DNA of 19,986 nt, taken from JANRKT01 sp033763355 (GTDB taxonomy: Bacteria; Bacteroidota; Bacteroidia; Chitinophagales; Chitinophagaceae). Numbering within the stretch: the stretch's first letter is position 1; each line of letters opens with the position of its first letter. Where the stretch lies: positions 1 to 19,986 of the forward strand of contig JANRKT010000010.1 in the NCBI GenBank assembly GCA_033763355.1, in the 5' to 3' direction. Position numbers and translations under genes: made by a program. Under the pieces are notes generated by a model. The model was not told where the DNA came from. It was given only the letters and a program-made list of their open reading frames with translations, and ran no database searches. This document shows, piece after piece, positions 1 to 8,972 of this stretch.

Positions 1-1352
1 ACTGAAATGGCAAATTGAAAAATCACCAGCCCGTTGCGCAATGCCAGCCCGTATTTGTTTGAACGGAACCTCCCTTTTAAAACAAGTATGGGTTTAAACG
101 AAGAAAGCACAAAAGCCGGGTAAAGGCCTGCTATAAAACCTGTAATTACTGCAAATGCTATTAAAGCAAGCAACCAGCCCGGCTGAAGAAAATACATTAC
201 ACTAAGGTGTTTTCCTGACAATGTATTGAACAAAGGCAGCAGCAACACAATCAATCCAAATGCAATCAATATGCTGATAATACTTATTAATACAGATTCC
301 ATTAAGAACTGGCCCACCAATGCTTTTCTTTCCGAACCAAATGTTTTGCGGATGCCTACTTCTTTTGCCCTTTCAATTGAACGTGCCGTAGAAAGGTTGA
401 TGAAGTTGATGCAGGCAAGGAATAAAATAAAAACAGCCACCACACTGAAAATATAAACTGCCGTCATGCTGCCATTAGGCCGAAGTTCACCTTCAAGTGA
501 TGAAATAAGGTGTATCTTTTTCATGGGCTGCAGGTAATAGCGGTAACCATTTCCCGCTTTCTGAAACTCTTCCCATGTCTGGTTGAAAGTGCGGCCTATT
601 TCACCGGACACATACTTTTTAACTACATCCGGAAATTTTGACTCCAGTGATTTGTATGAAGTATTCGGGTTTAAAAGAAAATAAGTATGCGCTGCAAAAT
701 TGATGTAATTGGGCTGGCGGGTAAACTGAAAGGTGCTGGTTGAAAGCAGCATGTCAAACAGGAAATGAGAATTATCAGGCCAGTCTGCAACCACGGCTGT
801 AATCATCCATATATTGTTTTCGTTTGCATCTGTTTTAAACTGTTTGCCCACAGCCCCCGCAGACGAACCAAAATATTTTTTTGCAGTTGTTTCATTTATT
901 ACAGCTGAATTGGGTTTCTCCAGCGCTGTTGCCGCGTCGCCATGCAGCATTTTGCAGGTAAATACACTGAAGAAATTGGAGTCTGCAGCCAGCACCCGTT
1001 TTTCTTCAAATACTTTATCGCCAATGCGCAAAAAGAAATTGCCATTGCCGCCGAAATTGTAGAGCCTTGTGCTTTCCAGTACTTCGGGGTATTCAGCCTT
1101 TACAGCAGCCCCTATGGATTGCGGTATAAAGGAGTACGATGTGGAACGGCCGGGATAATAACGTTCAAGCACTATGCGGTAAATGTGGTCTGCTTTTTCA
1201 TGGTGTTTGTCAAAACTCAGCTCACTTTGTACAAACAAAACAATCAGCAGGCAAACAGCCATGCCGGTTGCCAAACCTAAAATATTGATGAGGCTGAAAC
1301 CTTTTCTTTTAAAAAGGTTGCGCAGTGCGACTTTAAAATAGTTTTTAAACAT
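1..1352 (-). CDS. P1: FtsX/MacB-type ABC transporter permease, 3' end cut by window
   Basis: Open frame of 450 codons starting at ATG 1352-1350 (MFKNYFKVALRNL) and running off the window at base 1 without a stop, so roughly the last 350 residues are missing. Visible parts: an amphipathic cytoplasmic N-terminus, TM1 at about 21-43, a periplasmic MacB_PCD-like domain at about 45-290, then the first FtsX module with TMs near 299-322, 351-373 and 394-416. The loop after the second helix reads RAKEVGIRKTFGSE (about 328-341), the family's cytoplasmic coupling segment that contacts the ATPase in MacB. The fragment ends inside the fifth helix (LRNGLVIFQFAIS). The start lies 11 nt after the P2 stop, with no Shine-Dalgarno, so translation is likely coupled or leaderless in style. 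The substrate is unknown. Family assignment is secure; specific transport activity is inferred. Confidence 0.93.
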   Translation of the reverse strand, partial: MFKNYFKVALRNLFKRKGFSLINILGLATGMAVCLLIVLFVQSELSFDKHHEKADHIYRIVLERYYPGRSTSYSFIPQSIGAAVKAEYPEVLESTRLYNFGGNGNFFLRIGDKVFEEKRVLAADSNFFSVFTCKMLHGDAATALEKPNSAVINETTAKKYFGSSAGAVGKQFKTDANENNIWMITAVVADWPDNSHFLFDMLLSTSTFQFTRQPNYINFAAHTYFLLNPNTSYKSLESKFPDVVKKYVSGEIGRTFNQTWEEFQKAGNGYRYYLQPMKKIHLISSLEGELRPNGSMTAVYIFSVVAVFILFLACINFINLSTARSIERAKEVGIRKTFGSERKALVGQFLMESVLISIISILIAFGLIVLLLPLFNTLSGKHLSVMYFLQPGWLLALIAFAVITGFIAGLYPAFVLSSFKPILVLKGRFRSNKYGLALRNGLVIFQFAIS

Positions 1353-1363
1353 GGCTATATGTT

Positions 1364-3787
1364 TTATTCGGTTCTCAGACTTTTAACGGGGTTTGCCATT
1401 GCAGCTTTGACGGCCTGCAGGCCCACAGTTATTCCTGCTATAATTATTGAAACCAGACCAGCAGCAATAAACAGCCACATGTTAATGTTGACCCGATAGG
1501 CAAAATCCTGCAGCCATTGGTTCATTACCCACCATGCAACAGGTGATGCAAGGACAAAAGCAATTATGACCAACTTTAAAAAATCCTTCGAAAGCAGGGA
1601 AGCAATGCTTCTTACACCGGCACCCAATACTTTTCTGATCCCTATTTCCTTTATCCTTTGTTGTGCTGCGAGGTGTGCCAGCCCAAACAAACCCAGGCAA
1701 CAAATAAGTACTGACAAGACAGTTGCAACAGCAATGATTTTTTGCCAGCGTTGTTCCTGAATATAATCGCCTGCGTTCAGTTCATCTATAAAATAGTATT
1801 CAAACAGCGCATTTGGTATGGCTTTCTTATAAGCTTTTTCCAGTGCGGCAATGGCTTCCTGCTGTTTCCCTTTTTCAAATTTCATCCAGATGCCCCCGCT
1901 GTACCAGTTGCTCATGAGCATTACCATAGGCTGTATCCGTTCCCTCAGGGATTGAAAATGAAAATCATTCACCACCCCTGTAATTGTCTTTACCTCCTTA
2001 TCAAAATAATCACTCGTCCGTATTTGTGTGCCGATTGGGTTTTTGAGGCCCGCTGCTTTAACAAACGCTTCATTTACTATCACCCCTTTTGCAGTATCGG
2101 TCGGGAAATCAGGCGAAAAATTACGTCCCGTACGAAGCGTTAATTCAGCTGCAGGAATATAGTTTTCATCAATCACTTTATGCATGGCCCGGACAGACCT
2201 GTTGCCTGTTTTTACTTCTGCGATATTGTTGTCGCCACCAAAGGACAGCAATTTTACAGATGGTTCTTTTGCCAGTTCATTTCTCAAAAATTCCTGCACA
2301 GGCCTTACGGGTTTGTTGCCTTTAATCCAGGTATGTACCAACTGGTGCGGGTTATACCCAAGGTCCTTTGTACGTATATAATCCATTTGCCTGTAATAAA
2401 CGATGGTGGCAATAATAAAAAATACGGCAAGTGCAAACTGGATAACTACAAGAGAACGTCCAAATAACTGGCGGCCTGACAGTTTTTGTTTGTGATACAA
2501 TACTTCTGCTGGCCTGAAACCTGAAAGCACATAAGCCGGATATAAGCCAGTGAGCAGAACAATAGCTGAGAACACAAGCGAAAAATAAAAAAGCAACCTG
2601 CTGTCAAAAATTTCCCTGAAAACAATCTGCTTGCCCGACAACTGGTTGAACAACGGCAACAATATTTCCGTGAGTATCAGCGACAGGCCAAAAGCAATAG
2701 CGCACAAGATGCAGGATTCAAGGAGGAACTGAAATATGATTTGCAGTTTGCTTCCGCCATTTATTTTACGCACACTTACTTCCTTAGCCCTCTTTAATGA
2801 TCCGGCAATGCTTATATTAATGAAGTTTATTCCCGCCATCAGTAAAATAAAAACTGAAATTGCAAGGAACATATAGGAGAAAACAGGATTGCTTTCGTTC
2901 ACGACACCTGCCTCACGATTGCCATGTGCTTTGGGTAAAGGGCTCAGGTGGATATCCGTCATCCGTTGCAGCCCGTAGCTTACCTGCGGATCAAACCCAT
3001 ATGCTTTTTTGTTTTCAGCAACCTGTTCTTTTGCATGGATGGCATAAACAGCATTGAATTTTTCAATAACTTTTTTATTGTTTGCGCCGGTGTGCAGTAC
3101 TACATAGGTGCCGAGATAAGCATTCAGCCAGGTTTTGTCATCAAATGAAAGCTGCATGAATTTCAGCGGGAACAGCGCATCAAAACGAATGGATGAATTA
3201 TGAGGAGGATCTTTTACAACAGCGGTGATCTGCATAGGCCTGCCCAGCCGCTGGGCAGAAGGATCATCAATTAATTGCAGGGATTTTCCAATGATGTCAA
3301 TGCTGTTGAAGTATTTGCGGGCTGTGGTTTCTGTTACCACCACAGAAGCAATATCTTTTAAAGCCGTGGCTGCATCTCCTTTAAGCAGTTCAAAAGAAAA
3401 AACATCAAAGAAGCTTTCATCAGTAAAAAGCATTTGCAGGCGCAGTGGCTTATCGTTTCCCAATACATCTCCGTAAATATCCCCTCCCAATACCCTTACA
3501 TAATTCTTAATTTCCGGAACTGCAGCCTTAAATGCGGGGCCCTGTACTTGGCCGGTACCGCCGGAAGTATGAAGTTTTTCTCCCTTATCAGTAACAAGGG
3601 TTGATGTTATACGATAAAGATTGGGGTTATTGGTATGAAACCTGTCAAAACTGTATTCATCCTTTACATACAGTACTGCCAGCAATACACAGGTAATGCC
3701 GGCGGACAATCCTGCTATATTGATAAATGAATAGAGTTTGCCCTTCCAAAGATGACGAAAAGCGGTTTTAAAATAGTTTCTGAACAT
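1364..3787 (-). CDS. P2: FtsX/MacB-type fused double ABC permease (807 aa)
   Basis: Complete gene, ATG 3787-3785 to TAA 1366-1364. Predicted helices at about 21-42, 304-327, 355-378, 398-420, 444-464, 684-705, 738-757 and 772-795 give the 4+4 FtsX arrangement. Periplasmic domain 1 is about 45-300 and domain 2 about 470-680. The second coupling loop is canonical (KEIGIRKVLGAG, about 713-724). The first is altered: EVSVRKINGGSK (about 336-347), where the usual E-V-G-V-R-K-V-x-G-A has Ser for the first Gly and Gly for Ala. The end of domain 2 carries the family F-[IL]-D-E motif (FIDELNAGDY, about 666-675). The C-terminus is NPVKSLRTE followed by TAA. P1 starts 11 nt downstream. Upstream is a 138-bp gap with the long conserved leader and one mini-ORF cassette. 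Export or lipoprotein-related roles known for MacB/LolC/E relatives cannot be assigned here. Confidence 0.95.
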   Translation of the reverse strand: MFRNYFKTAFRHLWKGKLYSFINIAGLSAGITCVLLAVLYVKDEYSFDRFHTNNPNLYRITSTLVTDKGEKLHTSGGTGQVQGPAFKAAVPEIKNYVRVLGGDIYGDVLGNDKPLRLQMLFTDESFFDVFSFELLKGDAATALKDIASVVVTETTARKYFNSIDIIGKSLQLIDDPSAQRLGRPMQITAVVKDPPHNSSIRFDALFPLKFMQLSFDDKTWLNAYLGTYVVLHTGANNKKVIEKFNAVYAIHAKEQVAENKKAYGFDPQVSYGLQRMTDIHLSPLPKAHGNREAGVVNESNPVFSYMFLAISVFILLMAGINFINISIAGSLKRAKEVSVRKINGGSKLQIIFQFLLESCILCAIAFGLSLILTEILLPLFNQLSGKQIVFREIFDSRLLFYFSLVFSAIVLLTGLYPAYVLSGFRPAEVLYHKQKLSGRQLFGRSLVVIQFALAVFFIIATIVYYRQMDYIRTKDLGYNPHQLVHTWIKGNKPVRPVQEFLRNELAKEPSVKLLSFGGDNNIAEVKTGNRSVRAMHKVIDENYIPAAELTLRTGRNFSPDFPTDTAKGVIVNEAFVKAAGLKNPIGTQIRTSDYFDKEVKTITGVVNDFHFQSLRERIQPMVMLMSNWYSGGIWMKFEKGKQQEAIAALEKAYKKAIPNALFEYYFIDELNAGDYIQEQRWQKIIAVATVLSVLICCLGLFGLAHLAAQQRIKEIGIRKVLGAGVRSIASLLSKDFLKLVIIAFVLASPVAWWVMNQWLQDFAYRVNINMWLFIAAGLVSIIIAGITVGLQAVKAAMANPVKSLRTE

Positions 3788-3861
3788 AACTTCCGGATTA
3801 AAAAGTAAAAAAGCAAAACACCTGCTTAATCTTTCTTTTGAATTTTAAATTTTGACTTGCT
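3788..3861 (-). repeat. Long conserved gene leader, copy before P2
   Basis: This 74-nt spacer between the orphan tail of cassette 1 and the P2 start closely matches the one before P3 (6374-6445) over most of its length. It includes AAATTCAAAAG, TTAAGCAG, TTTTGC and TTTTTACTTTTTAAT, ending near GGAAGTT-ATG. It is A/T-rich with no Shine-Dalgarno, and is most likely a duplicated 5' flank. A promoter role is possible but no clear TTG/TAnnTTTG pair is seen. Confidence 0.6.
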
Positions 3862-3915
3862 TTACTCACTTCTCAAAGCTCCATCCTGCTTTAGGCAAGA
3901 TATCCGCACAAACAT
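3862..3915 (-). CDS. Cassette copy 1: 17-codon mini-ORF with family C-terminal tail
   Basis: ATG 3915-3913 lies 10 nt after the P3 stop and opens a 17-residue frame, MFVRISCLKQDGALRSE, ending in TAA. The last six residues equal the GALRSE tail of the permeases, but the frame differs from that of P3, so it is not readthrough of the same gene. Copies 2 and 4 have the same 54-nt length and layout. It may be a relic of a paralogue deleted between its first two codons and its last few, or a translated coupling peptide. Translation is not demonstrated. Confidence 0.3.
   Translation of the reverse strand: MFVRISCLKQDGALRSE
3883..3901 (-). other. Intercistronic hairpin, copy 1
   Basis: Transcribed strand ATCTTGC-CTAAA-GCAGGAT: seven pairs, one of them U-G, with a 5-nt loop. 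Relative to copy 4 two pairs changed on both sides (U-A to C-G, C-G to U-A) and one became U-G, so pairing is kept despite sequence change. No U-tract follows, so it is not an intrinsic terminator. Confidence 0.55.
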
Positions 3916-3925
3916 TTCTACCACC

Positions 3926-6373
3926 CTATTCACTTCTCAAAGCTCCGACGGGGTTGGCTACTGCGGCTTTCAGTGCCTGCAGGCTTATTGTTCCCAGCGC
4001 AATCAGCAAAGCCAGTATTCCTGCTATACCAAATACCCACCAGTTGATGTTGATGCGGTAGGCAAAATCCTGAAGCCAGTTGTGCATTACCCACCACGCC
4101 ACCGGAACAGCCAGCACAAAAGCAACCAGCACCAGTTTCAGAAAATCTTTTGAGAGTATGAATAGAACATTTTTTGTTGAAGCCCCAAGAACTTTTCTTA
4201 TCCCGATTTCTTTGGTGCGCTGTAAAATATTATAGGCTGATAAGCCAAGCAGGCCAAAACATGCAATGAGTATGGCGAGAAAAGCAAAGAGACCGAATAC
4301 GCTTCCGAACCTTGTATCAGCTTTGTATTGCTGGTTAAAAAAATCATCAAGGAAGAAGTATTTAAAAGGATCATTGGGAAAATATTTATTCCAGGTTTTT
4401 TCTACAGCTGCAAGGGTTTGCTGCATATTGCCTGTTTCTGTTTTTATTGAATAAGCATTGCGGTTATTGGGCCGCAACAGTATGATCTGCGGGTCAATTG
4501 GTTTTTGCAGGCCCTGGTGGTGTGAACTTTGTACCACACCCACTACTGTGAGTGTATCGCTTCTTCCACGCAGTATCTTCTGGTTAATGGCTTTTTCGGC
4601 ATTTGGAAAGCCTAAAAGTGAAACGGCTTTTTCATTGAGTATAGCGGCTTTATTATCCGTAGCAAAATCCCTTGAAAAATTCCTGCCGGCCAGAAGTTTC
4701 ATTTCAAACTGCGGAATGAAATCGTAATCAATCCCCAGGTGATAAAGGGTTACTGATCCCGGGTTATCAGGAGCAATCCTTCTGATGCCGTTGGTCCAGT
4801 AAATTTCCCTGCCCATAACACTTGTTGAAACGGACATGCTTTTTACTCCAGGTTGTTTAAGTATTTCATCTTTGAATGGCTGAAAGGTATTCTGATAAAG
4901 CGAGTCGCCTATTGACGCAGCCCCGTCCAGCACCAGGTTTTGCCTGATGTTTACCCCCAGGCTTTGGTTCCTCATATAATCTACCTGCTGGTAAACAATG
5001 ATGGTGCCTGCAATTAAAATAACTGATATGGCAAACTGTGCAATGATCAGCCCTTTTCGTAAAACCAAACCACCGGAAGTGTTTTTAAAAACGCCTTTCA
5101 AAACTTTTACAGGCTGATAGCCTGATAAAATAAATGCGGGATAAACACCTGAAAGCAAAGTTCCAAATACAAAAATTGCTGCAAAAATGAACCAGTAAAT
5201 TGTTTGCATGCTGAATTCTGTTGCCAGTTCCCTGCCCATTAAAACATTAAATGGGCTTGCCAGCATAAAAGTTGCAACTGCTGCCAGCGCAACTGCAGTC
5301 AGGTTCAATAGCAAACTTTCCAGTAAAAACTGGCTCATCAAATCACGCCGTGCAGCGCCCATAACTTTGCGCATGCCTACTTCCCTTGCCCTTTCTACTG
5401 ACCTTGCGGTGGCAAGATTGATGTAGTTTATCCATGCAATGCCGATAATGAGCAGGCCGATCATAAACATAAAACCAACTGCCTTGCCGTTTCCGTTTAC
5501 TTCAGCTTCCTGGTTGTAATTGGAGTATAAATGAATATCAGTAAGCGGCAGTAAATAAAGTTCTGCTTTTACATTGTTTGTTTTGGCCCACTCAATGCTG
5601 TTGATATACTTATCACAGAAAGCCGGTAATTTTTTCTCCAGTTGTTTGTAATCTGTTCCTTTCTTTAGCTGCAGGTAGGTATAAAAATCGTACCAGCCAA
5701 AACTGGTTTCAGTGGCATTGCTGGTGTCGCCAAAAAACCGGTTAATTGCCGAAAGCGTGGCATATGAAGCAATGTGATTGATGGTTAAATGCGAGTTGGC
5801 GGGATAATCTTTAAATATGCCGGTTACTTCAAAAGTCCTTGTATAACCGGGGTCACGGTACACCAGTCGTTTACCCATTGCAGGTTCAGAACCAAAATAT
5901 TTTTTGGCAGTGCTTTCGGATAACAACAGTTTGTCAGGCCCGTCCAATGCAGTTGCCGGGTTGCCAGACAGCATTTGTATGTTAAACATACGGAGGAACG
6001 AAGCGTCTGCATAGTAGCCTTTCTCTTCACTGAACTTGACCTGTTTTTCATCATTTGCCAGCAGGAGGTTGGCATCATGCAGGCGGCAGAAATCTTCAAT
6101 TTCGGGATAATCTCTCTTTAATGTTGGGCCGATAGCCGGGTAAATGGTTGCAGACTGCCAGGAAAGCTTTCCCTGCTGATAAGAGTCGAGGCGCAAACGC
6201 ACTACCTGGTTTGCTTTTTCATGAAAATCATCATAGCTTTTTTCGTAAGACACATATTGAAAGATCAGCAAACAGCAGGTGAAGCCAATAACAAGGCCGG
6301 CAATATTCAGAACGGTATAACCCCTGCGTTTTACGAGGTTTCTTACTGCTAATTTGAAATAGTTTTTAAACAT
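3926..6373 (-). CDS. P3: FtsX/MacB-type fused double ABC permease (815 aa)
   Basis: Complete gene, ATG 6373-6371 (MFKNYFKLAVRNL) to TAG 3928-3926. Same two-module layout: TM1 about 21-42, periplasmic domain 1 about 45-298, first FtsX module from about 300 with coupling loop RAREVGMRKVMGAARR (about 328-343), and second module with RTKEIGIRKVLGAST near 719-733. It shares with P8 the unusual WINYINL sequence in the third-quarter helix (other members have C-I-N-F or similar), the GWxDFYTYxxLKxGTD stretch in domain 1 (about 226-241) and WNKYFP before the FLDD motif in domain 2. The two therefore look like a closer paralogue pair although they are not adjacent. C-terminus NPVGALRSE with TAG. It is followed by a mini-ORF/hairpin cassette and preceded by the long leader. 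Substrate unknown. Confidence 0.95.
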   Translation of the reverse strand: MFKNYFKLAVRNLVKRRGYTVLNIAGLVIGFTCCLLIFQYVSYEKSYDDFHEKANQVVRLRLDSYQQGKLSWQSATIYPAIGPTLKRDYPEIEDFCRLHDANLLLANDEKQVKFSEEKGYYADASFLRMFNIQMLSGNPATALDGPDKLLLSESTAKKYFGSEPAMGKRLVYRDPGYTRTFEVTGIFKDYPANSHLTINHIASYATLSAINRFFGDTSNATETSFGWYDFYTYLQLKKGTDYKQLEKKLPAFCDKYINSIEWAKTNNVKAELYLLPLTDIHLYSNYNQEAEVNGNGKAVGFMFMIGLLIIGIAWINYINLATARSVERAREVGMRKVMGAARRDLMSQFLLESLLLNLTAVALAAVATFMLASPFNVLMGRELATEFSMQTIYWFIFAAIFVFGTLLSGVYPAFILSGYQPVKVLKGVFKNTSGGLVLRKGLIIAQFAISVILIAGTIIVYQQVDYMRNQSLGVNIRQNLVLDGAASIGDSLYQNTFQPFKDEILKQPGVKSMSVSTSVMGREIYWTNGIRRIAPDNPGSVTLYHLGIDYDFIPQFEMKLLAGRNFSRDFATDNKAAILNEKAVSLLGFPNAEKAINQKILRGRSDTLTVVGVVQSSHHQGLQKPIDPQIILLRPNNRNAYSIKTETGNMQQTLAAVEKTWNKYFPNDPFKYFFLDDFFNQQYKADTRFGSVFGLFAFLAILIACFGLLGLSAYNILQRTKEIGIRKVLGASTKNVLFILSKDFLKLVLVAFVLAVPVAWWVMHNWLQDFAYRININWWVFGIAGILALLIALGTISLQALKAAVANPVGALRSE

Positions 6374-6445
6374 GGCGTTAGAATTAAAAAGTAAAAAGGC
6401 AAAACATCTGCTTAATTTTTTTTGGCTTTTGAATTTTAACTTGCT
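6374..6445 (-). repeat. Long conserved gene leader, copy before P3
   Basis: A 72-nt spacer, homologous to 3788-3861, between the cassette 2 tail and the P3 ATG. Shared blocks are AAAATTCAAAAG, TTAAGCAGATGTTTTGCC and TTTTTACTTTTTAATTC. It shows that duplication units in the array carried their upstream flank with them. Confidence 0.6.
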
Positions 6446-6499
6446 TTATTCACTTCTCAAAGCTCCATCCCGCTTTCGGCGGAATCTCTGCACAAACAT
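6446..6499 (-). CDS. Cassette copy 2: 17-codon mini-ORF with family C-terminal tail
   Basis: ATG 6499-6497 is 11 nt after the P4 stop. The frame gives MFVQRFRRKRDGALRSE then TAA: strongly basic in the middle and ending in the permease tail GALRSE. The middle codons overlap the hairpin stem, so the basic residues (from CGC, CGA, CGG and AAG codons) may be a by-product of the RNA structure. P3 starts 72 nt further on, after the long leader. Real translation is uncertain. Confidence 0.3.
   Translation of the reverse strand: MFVQRFRRKRDGALRSE
6467..6485 (-). other. Intercistronic hairpin, copy 2
   Basis: Transcribed strand ATTCCGC-CGAAA-GCGGGAT: seven pairs with one U-G at the third position, and a 5-nt loop ending in AAA like copies 1 and 4. 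It lies 25 nt after the P4 stop. Confidence 0.55.
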
Positions 6500-6510
6500 T
6501 TTCTATCACC

Positions 6511-8961
6511 CTATTCACTTCGTAACGCTCCTACAGGGTTGGCAATTCCCGCTTTTATTGCTTGGAATGCTATGGTGATGAATGCAATGGTAACAGCCAG
6601 CAAGCCTGCTACAGCAAACACCCACCAGCCAATTGAAATGCGATAGGCAAAACCCTGCAGCCATTGGTTCATAAAATACCAGGCCAACGGCGCAGCAATA
6701 ACGAGTGCAATAATTACCAGCTTTAAAAAGTCTTTTGATAATAATTTTACAATGCCGGGCAAAGAAGCGCCTAATACTTTTCTTATGCCAATTTCTTTTG
6801 TGCGGTTAACAGCAGCTAATGCTGCCAGCCCGAACAAACCAAGGCAGGCAAGAAAAACAGAAATGCCCCCTGCCCACCCGATGATGCTGCTCCATTTTCT
6901 TTCTGCTTTATAAAAATTATCAAGGCTTTCATCAAGAAAACTGTATTTAAAAGGCAGGTCTGCAACTACAGCGCCCCATGCTTTTTGCATGGCAGCCAAT
7001 GCCGGGGCCGGATTACCGGGTTTGATTTTTACAAAGAATTTATAAGGTGCATAATCAGCAAACTGGTGAAATAGCTGCGGCTTTACTTCTTCCTTAAATG
7101 GCCGGAAATTAAAATTCTTTATTACCCCGATTACCTGAGGCATTTTTTCCACCGGGGCATTTTCGTAATAACCTTTCAGTACCTGCCCCACTGCATTTTC
7201 AACAGTCCAGCCAAAGTCTTTTACCATTGCCTCATTTACAATTATAGATGAAACCGTGTCTGCTGCAATTTTCGGATCAAAATTTCGTCCTGCAATCAAT
7301 TTCATTCCCATCAGAGGGATGTAATCGTGGTCAATATAATATTCAAAAACATCTTTGTGTGTTCCGTTGTATTCAAATCCTGAGCGGCTCCAGCCGGTCC
7401 CTTCGCCTAATCCAAGTTCTGCACTTGCCACACCGGCAACATCCGGCCTTGAAGCAAGGGCCTGTTTGAATAAAGGATATATTTCTTTTGTTTTGGTATC
7501 GCTTGCATCAATCACTACAATATTATCTTTATTAAAACCGGGATATTTTCCGCTCATGTAATTTGTTTGCTGCAGGATAACCATGGTGCAGATGATGAGC
7601 CCGGCAGACAAAGCAAACTGAAAGGTTACAAGGGATTTGGTAAATAGGTTGGCGCCGCTGACTTTTATTTTGCTCTTTAATACTTCAACCGGCCTGAAGC
7701 CCGATAAGATAAGTGCAGGATAACTGCCGGCAAGTAACCCTACAAGCAGTATCAGCCCGGCAAGCATCCATGTTATTTCAGGGTATGATGAAAATGAAAA
7801 TTGCAGTTCACGCCCTGACAATGTATTAAACCAGGGAAGCAGGAATTTTGCCAGCAGCAACCCGAGTATCAGTGAAAGGAGACTGAGCAAAATTGCTTCA
7901 GCCAGGAATTGTACAACAAGGTGCCTTCTTTCGCTTCCAATCACTTTTCTTACGCCCACTTCTTTGGCCCTTCTTGCAGAACGACCGATTGCGAGTGTGG
8001 TAAAATTGATGCAGGCAATCAGCAATACGCCTGCAGCTATGCTTAAAAGTATCCAGATGGTTTTGGGGTTTACCTGTGCAACAGGGCCGCCCCATATTTT
8101 AGTATCGGTATGCCCGGTTTTCAATGGCTGTAAACCAAAACGCACAGGTGGCGCTGCACCTTCCCATTTAAAGCCCGCATCTTTTAATTCTTTTTCTTCA
8201 TCAGGATAATATTTGTGACGGAAAGCTGCGAGCTTTTGTACATCACCTGGTAAGCCGCTGCCGGGGTTTAACTGAACATAAGTGATGTACGCAGAGCGGT
8301 TCCAGTTATTGACCCCCCGTTTTGCATTCCTTGTTGTTTCCATGTAACTGAAATTTCCAATTAACTCAAATCTGTTAGAAGAGTTAGCCGGAATATTTTC
8401 TGCAACTGCGCTTATGGTAAATGTAACAAAGGCGTCCTCTACTTTTACTTCAATGGTGCGGCCAATAACATTGTCTGTCCCGAAAAGCTCTTTGGCTTTG
8501 GATCTTGTAATAACCATATTCTGCAGCCCCGCTAAAGCTGATCGGGGCGAACCATATACAAGCGGAAAAGAGAAGACAGTAAAAAATGACGGATCAGCAA
8601 AAGATACACGCATCCCTTTTATTGTACCATCAGTTTTAATAAAACTTTCTCTCCAGCCATCATGTATCCTGACATAATCAACCACATCAGGCAGGTCTGC
8701 TTTCATGGCCGGGCCAAGGGGAGATGGCATGTATACATCGCCACCTGCTTCCTGTCCGCTCATTGCTTCGCTCCAGCGGTACATACGGTAAATATTATCC
8801 GCATTTTTATGAAAACGGTCGAAACTGAATTCATTGACTGCATACAAAAGAAAAAGTGAAAAGCAGGCCAGGCCGATTGACAAACCGGAGATATTGATAA
8901 AAGAAAGGATTTTCTGGCGGCCCAGGTTGCGCAAAGCAATTTTAAAATAATGATTAAGCAT
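6511..8961 (-). CDS. P4: FtsX/MacB-type fused double ABC permease (816 aa)
   Basis: Complete gene, ATG 8961-8959 (MLNHYFKIALRNL) to TAG 6513-6511; the longest member. TM1 about 20-42, periplasmic domain 1 about 45-300, first FtsX module helices near 303-325, 353-375 and 397-420, and coupling loop RAKEVGVRKVIGSERR (about 331-346). The second module carries RTKEIGIRKVLGAS (about 720-733) followed by LLSKDFLKLV. Domain 2 ends with the FLDE motif (FLDESLDNFY). The helix sequence before the first coupling loop has GRSARRAKEVG, resembling P6 (GRSATRAMEVG), which suggests a P4/P6 subgroup. The start is 11 nt after an orphan SLRTE-TAA tail rather than after a genuine gene end, mimicking the normal gene-to-gene spacing. 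C-terminus NPVGALRSE, TAG, with a cassette downstream. No Shine-Dalgarno is seen. Substrate unknown. Confidence 0.95.
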   Translation of the reverse strand: MLNHYFKIALRNLGRQKILSFINISGLSIGLACFSLFLLYAVNEFSFDRFHKNADNIYRMYRWSEAMSGQEAGGDVYMPSPLGPAMKADLPDVVDYVRIHDGWRESFIKTDGTIKGMRVSFADPSFFTVFSFPLVYGSPRSALAGLQNMVITRSKAKELFGTDNVIGRTIEVKVEDAFVTFTISAVAENIPANSSNRFELIGNFSYMETTRNAKRGVNNWNRSAYITYVQLNPGSGLPGDVQKLAAFRHKYYPDEEKELKDAGFKWEGAAPPVRFGLQPLKTGHTDTKIWGGPVAQVNPKTIWILLSIAAGVLLIACINFTTLAIGRSARRAKEVGVRKVIGSERRHLVVQFLAEAILLSLLSLILGLLLAKFLLPWFNTLSGRELQFSFSSYPEITWMLAGLILLVGLLAGSYPALILSGFRPVEVLKSKIKVSGANLFTKSLVTFQFALSAGLIICTMVILQQTNYMSGKYPGFNKDNIVVIDASDTKTKEIYPLFKQALASRPDVAGVASAELGLGEGTGWSRSGFEYNGTHKDVFEYYIDHDYIPLMGMKLIAGRNFDPKIAADTVSSIIVNEAMVKDFGWTVENAVGQVLKGYYENAPVEKMPQVIGVIKNFNFRPFKEEVKPQLFHQFADYAPYKFFVKIKPGNPAPALAAMQKAWGAVVADLPFKYSFLDESLDNFYKAERKWSSIIGWAGGISVFLACLGLFGLAALAAVNRTKEIGIRKVLGASLPGIVKLLSKDFLKLVIIALVIAAPLAWYFMNQWLQGFAYRISIGWWVFAVAGLLAVTIAFITIAFQAIKAGIANPVGALRSE

Positions 8962-8972
8962 GGTTGTACATT

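Noticed and set aside
942..1280. Plus-strand open frame of 112 codons
   Set aside because: Antisense to the N-terminal part of P1, which is clearly the real gene by family motifs.
1742..2143. Plus-strand open frame of 133 codons
   Set aside because: Antisense to the conserved P2 domain 2 coding sequence; no start context or recognisable domain.
3788..3925. Insertion sequence or MITE in the gap
   Set aside because: No terminal inverted repeats or target duplications; the content is explained by leader, hairpin and gene-tail homology.
3862..3928. Stop-codon readthrough or frameshift of P3 into the orphan tail
   Set aside because: The tail lies 64 nt from the real stop (65 nt in the other copies), so it is out of frame, and no slippery sequence was seen at the gene ends.
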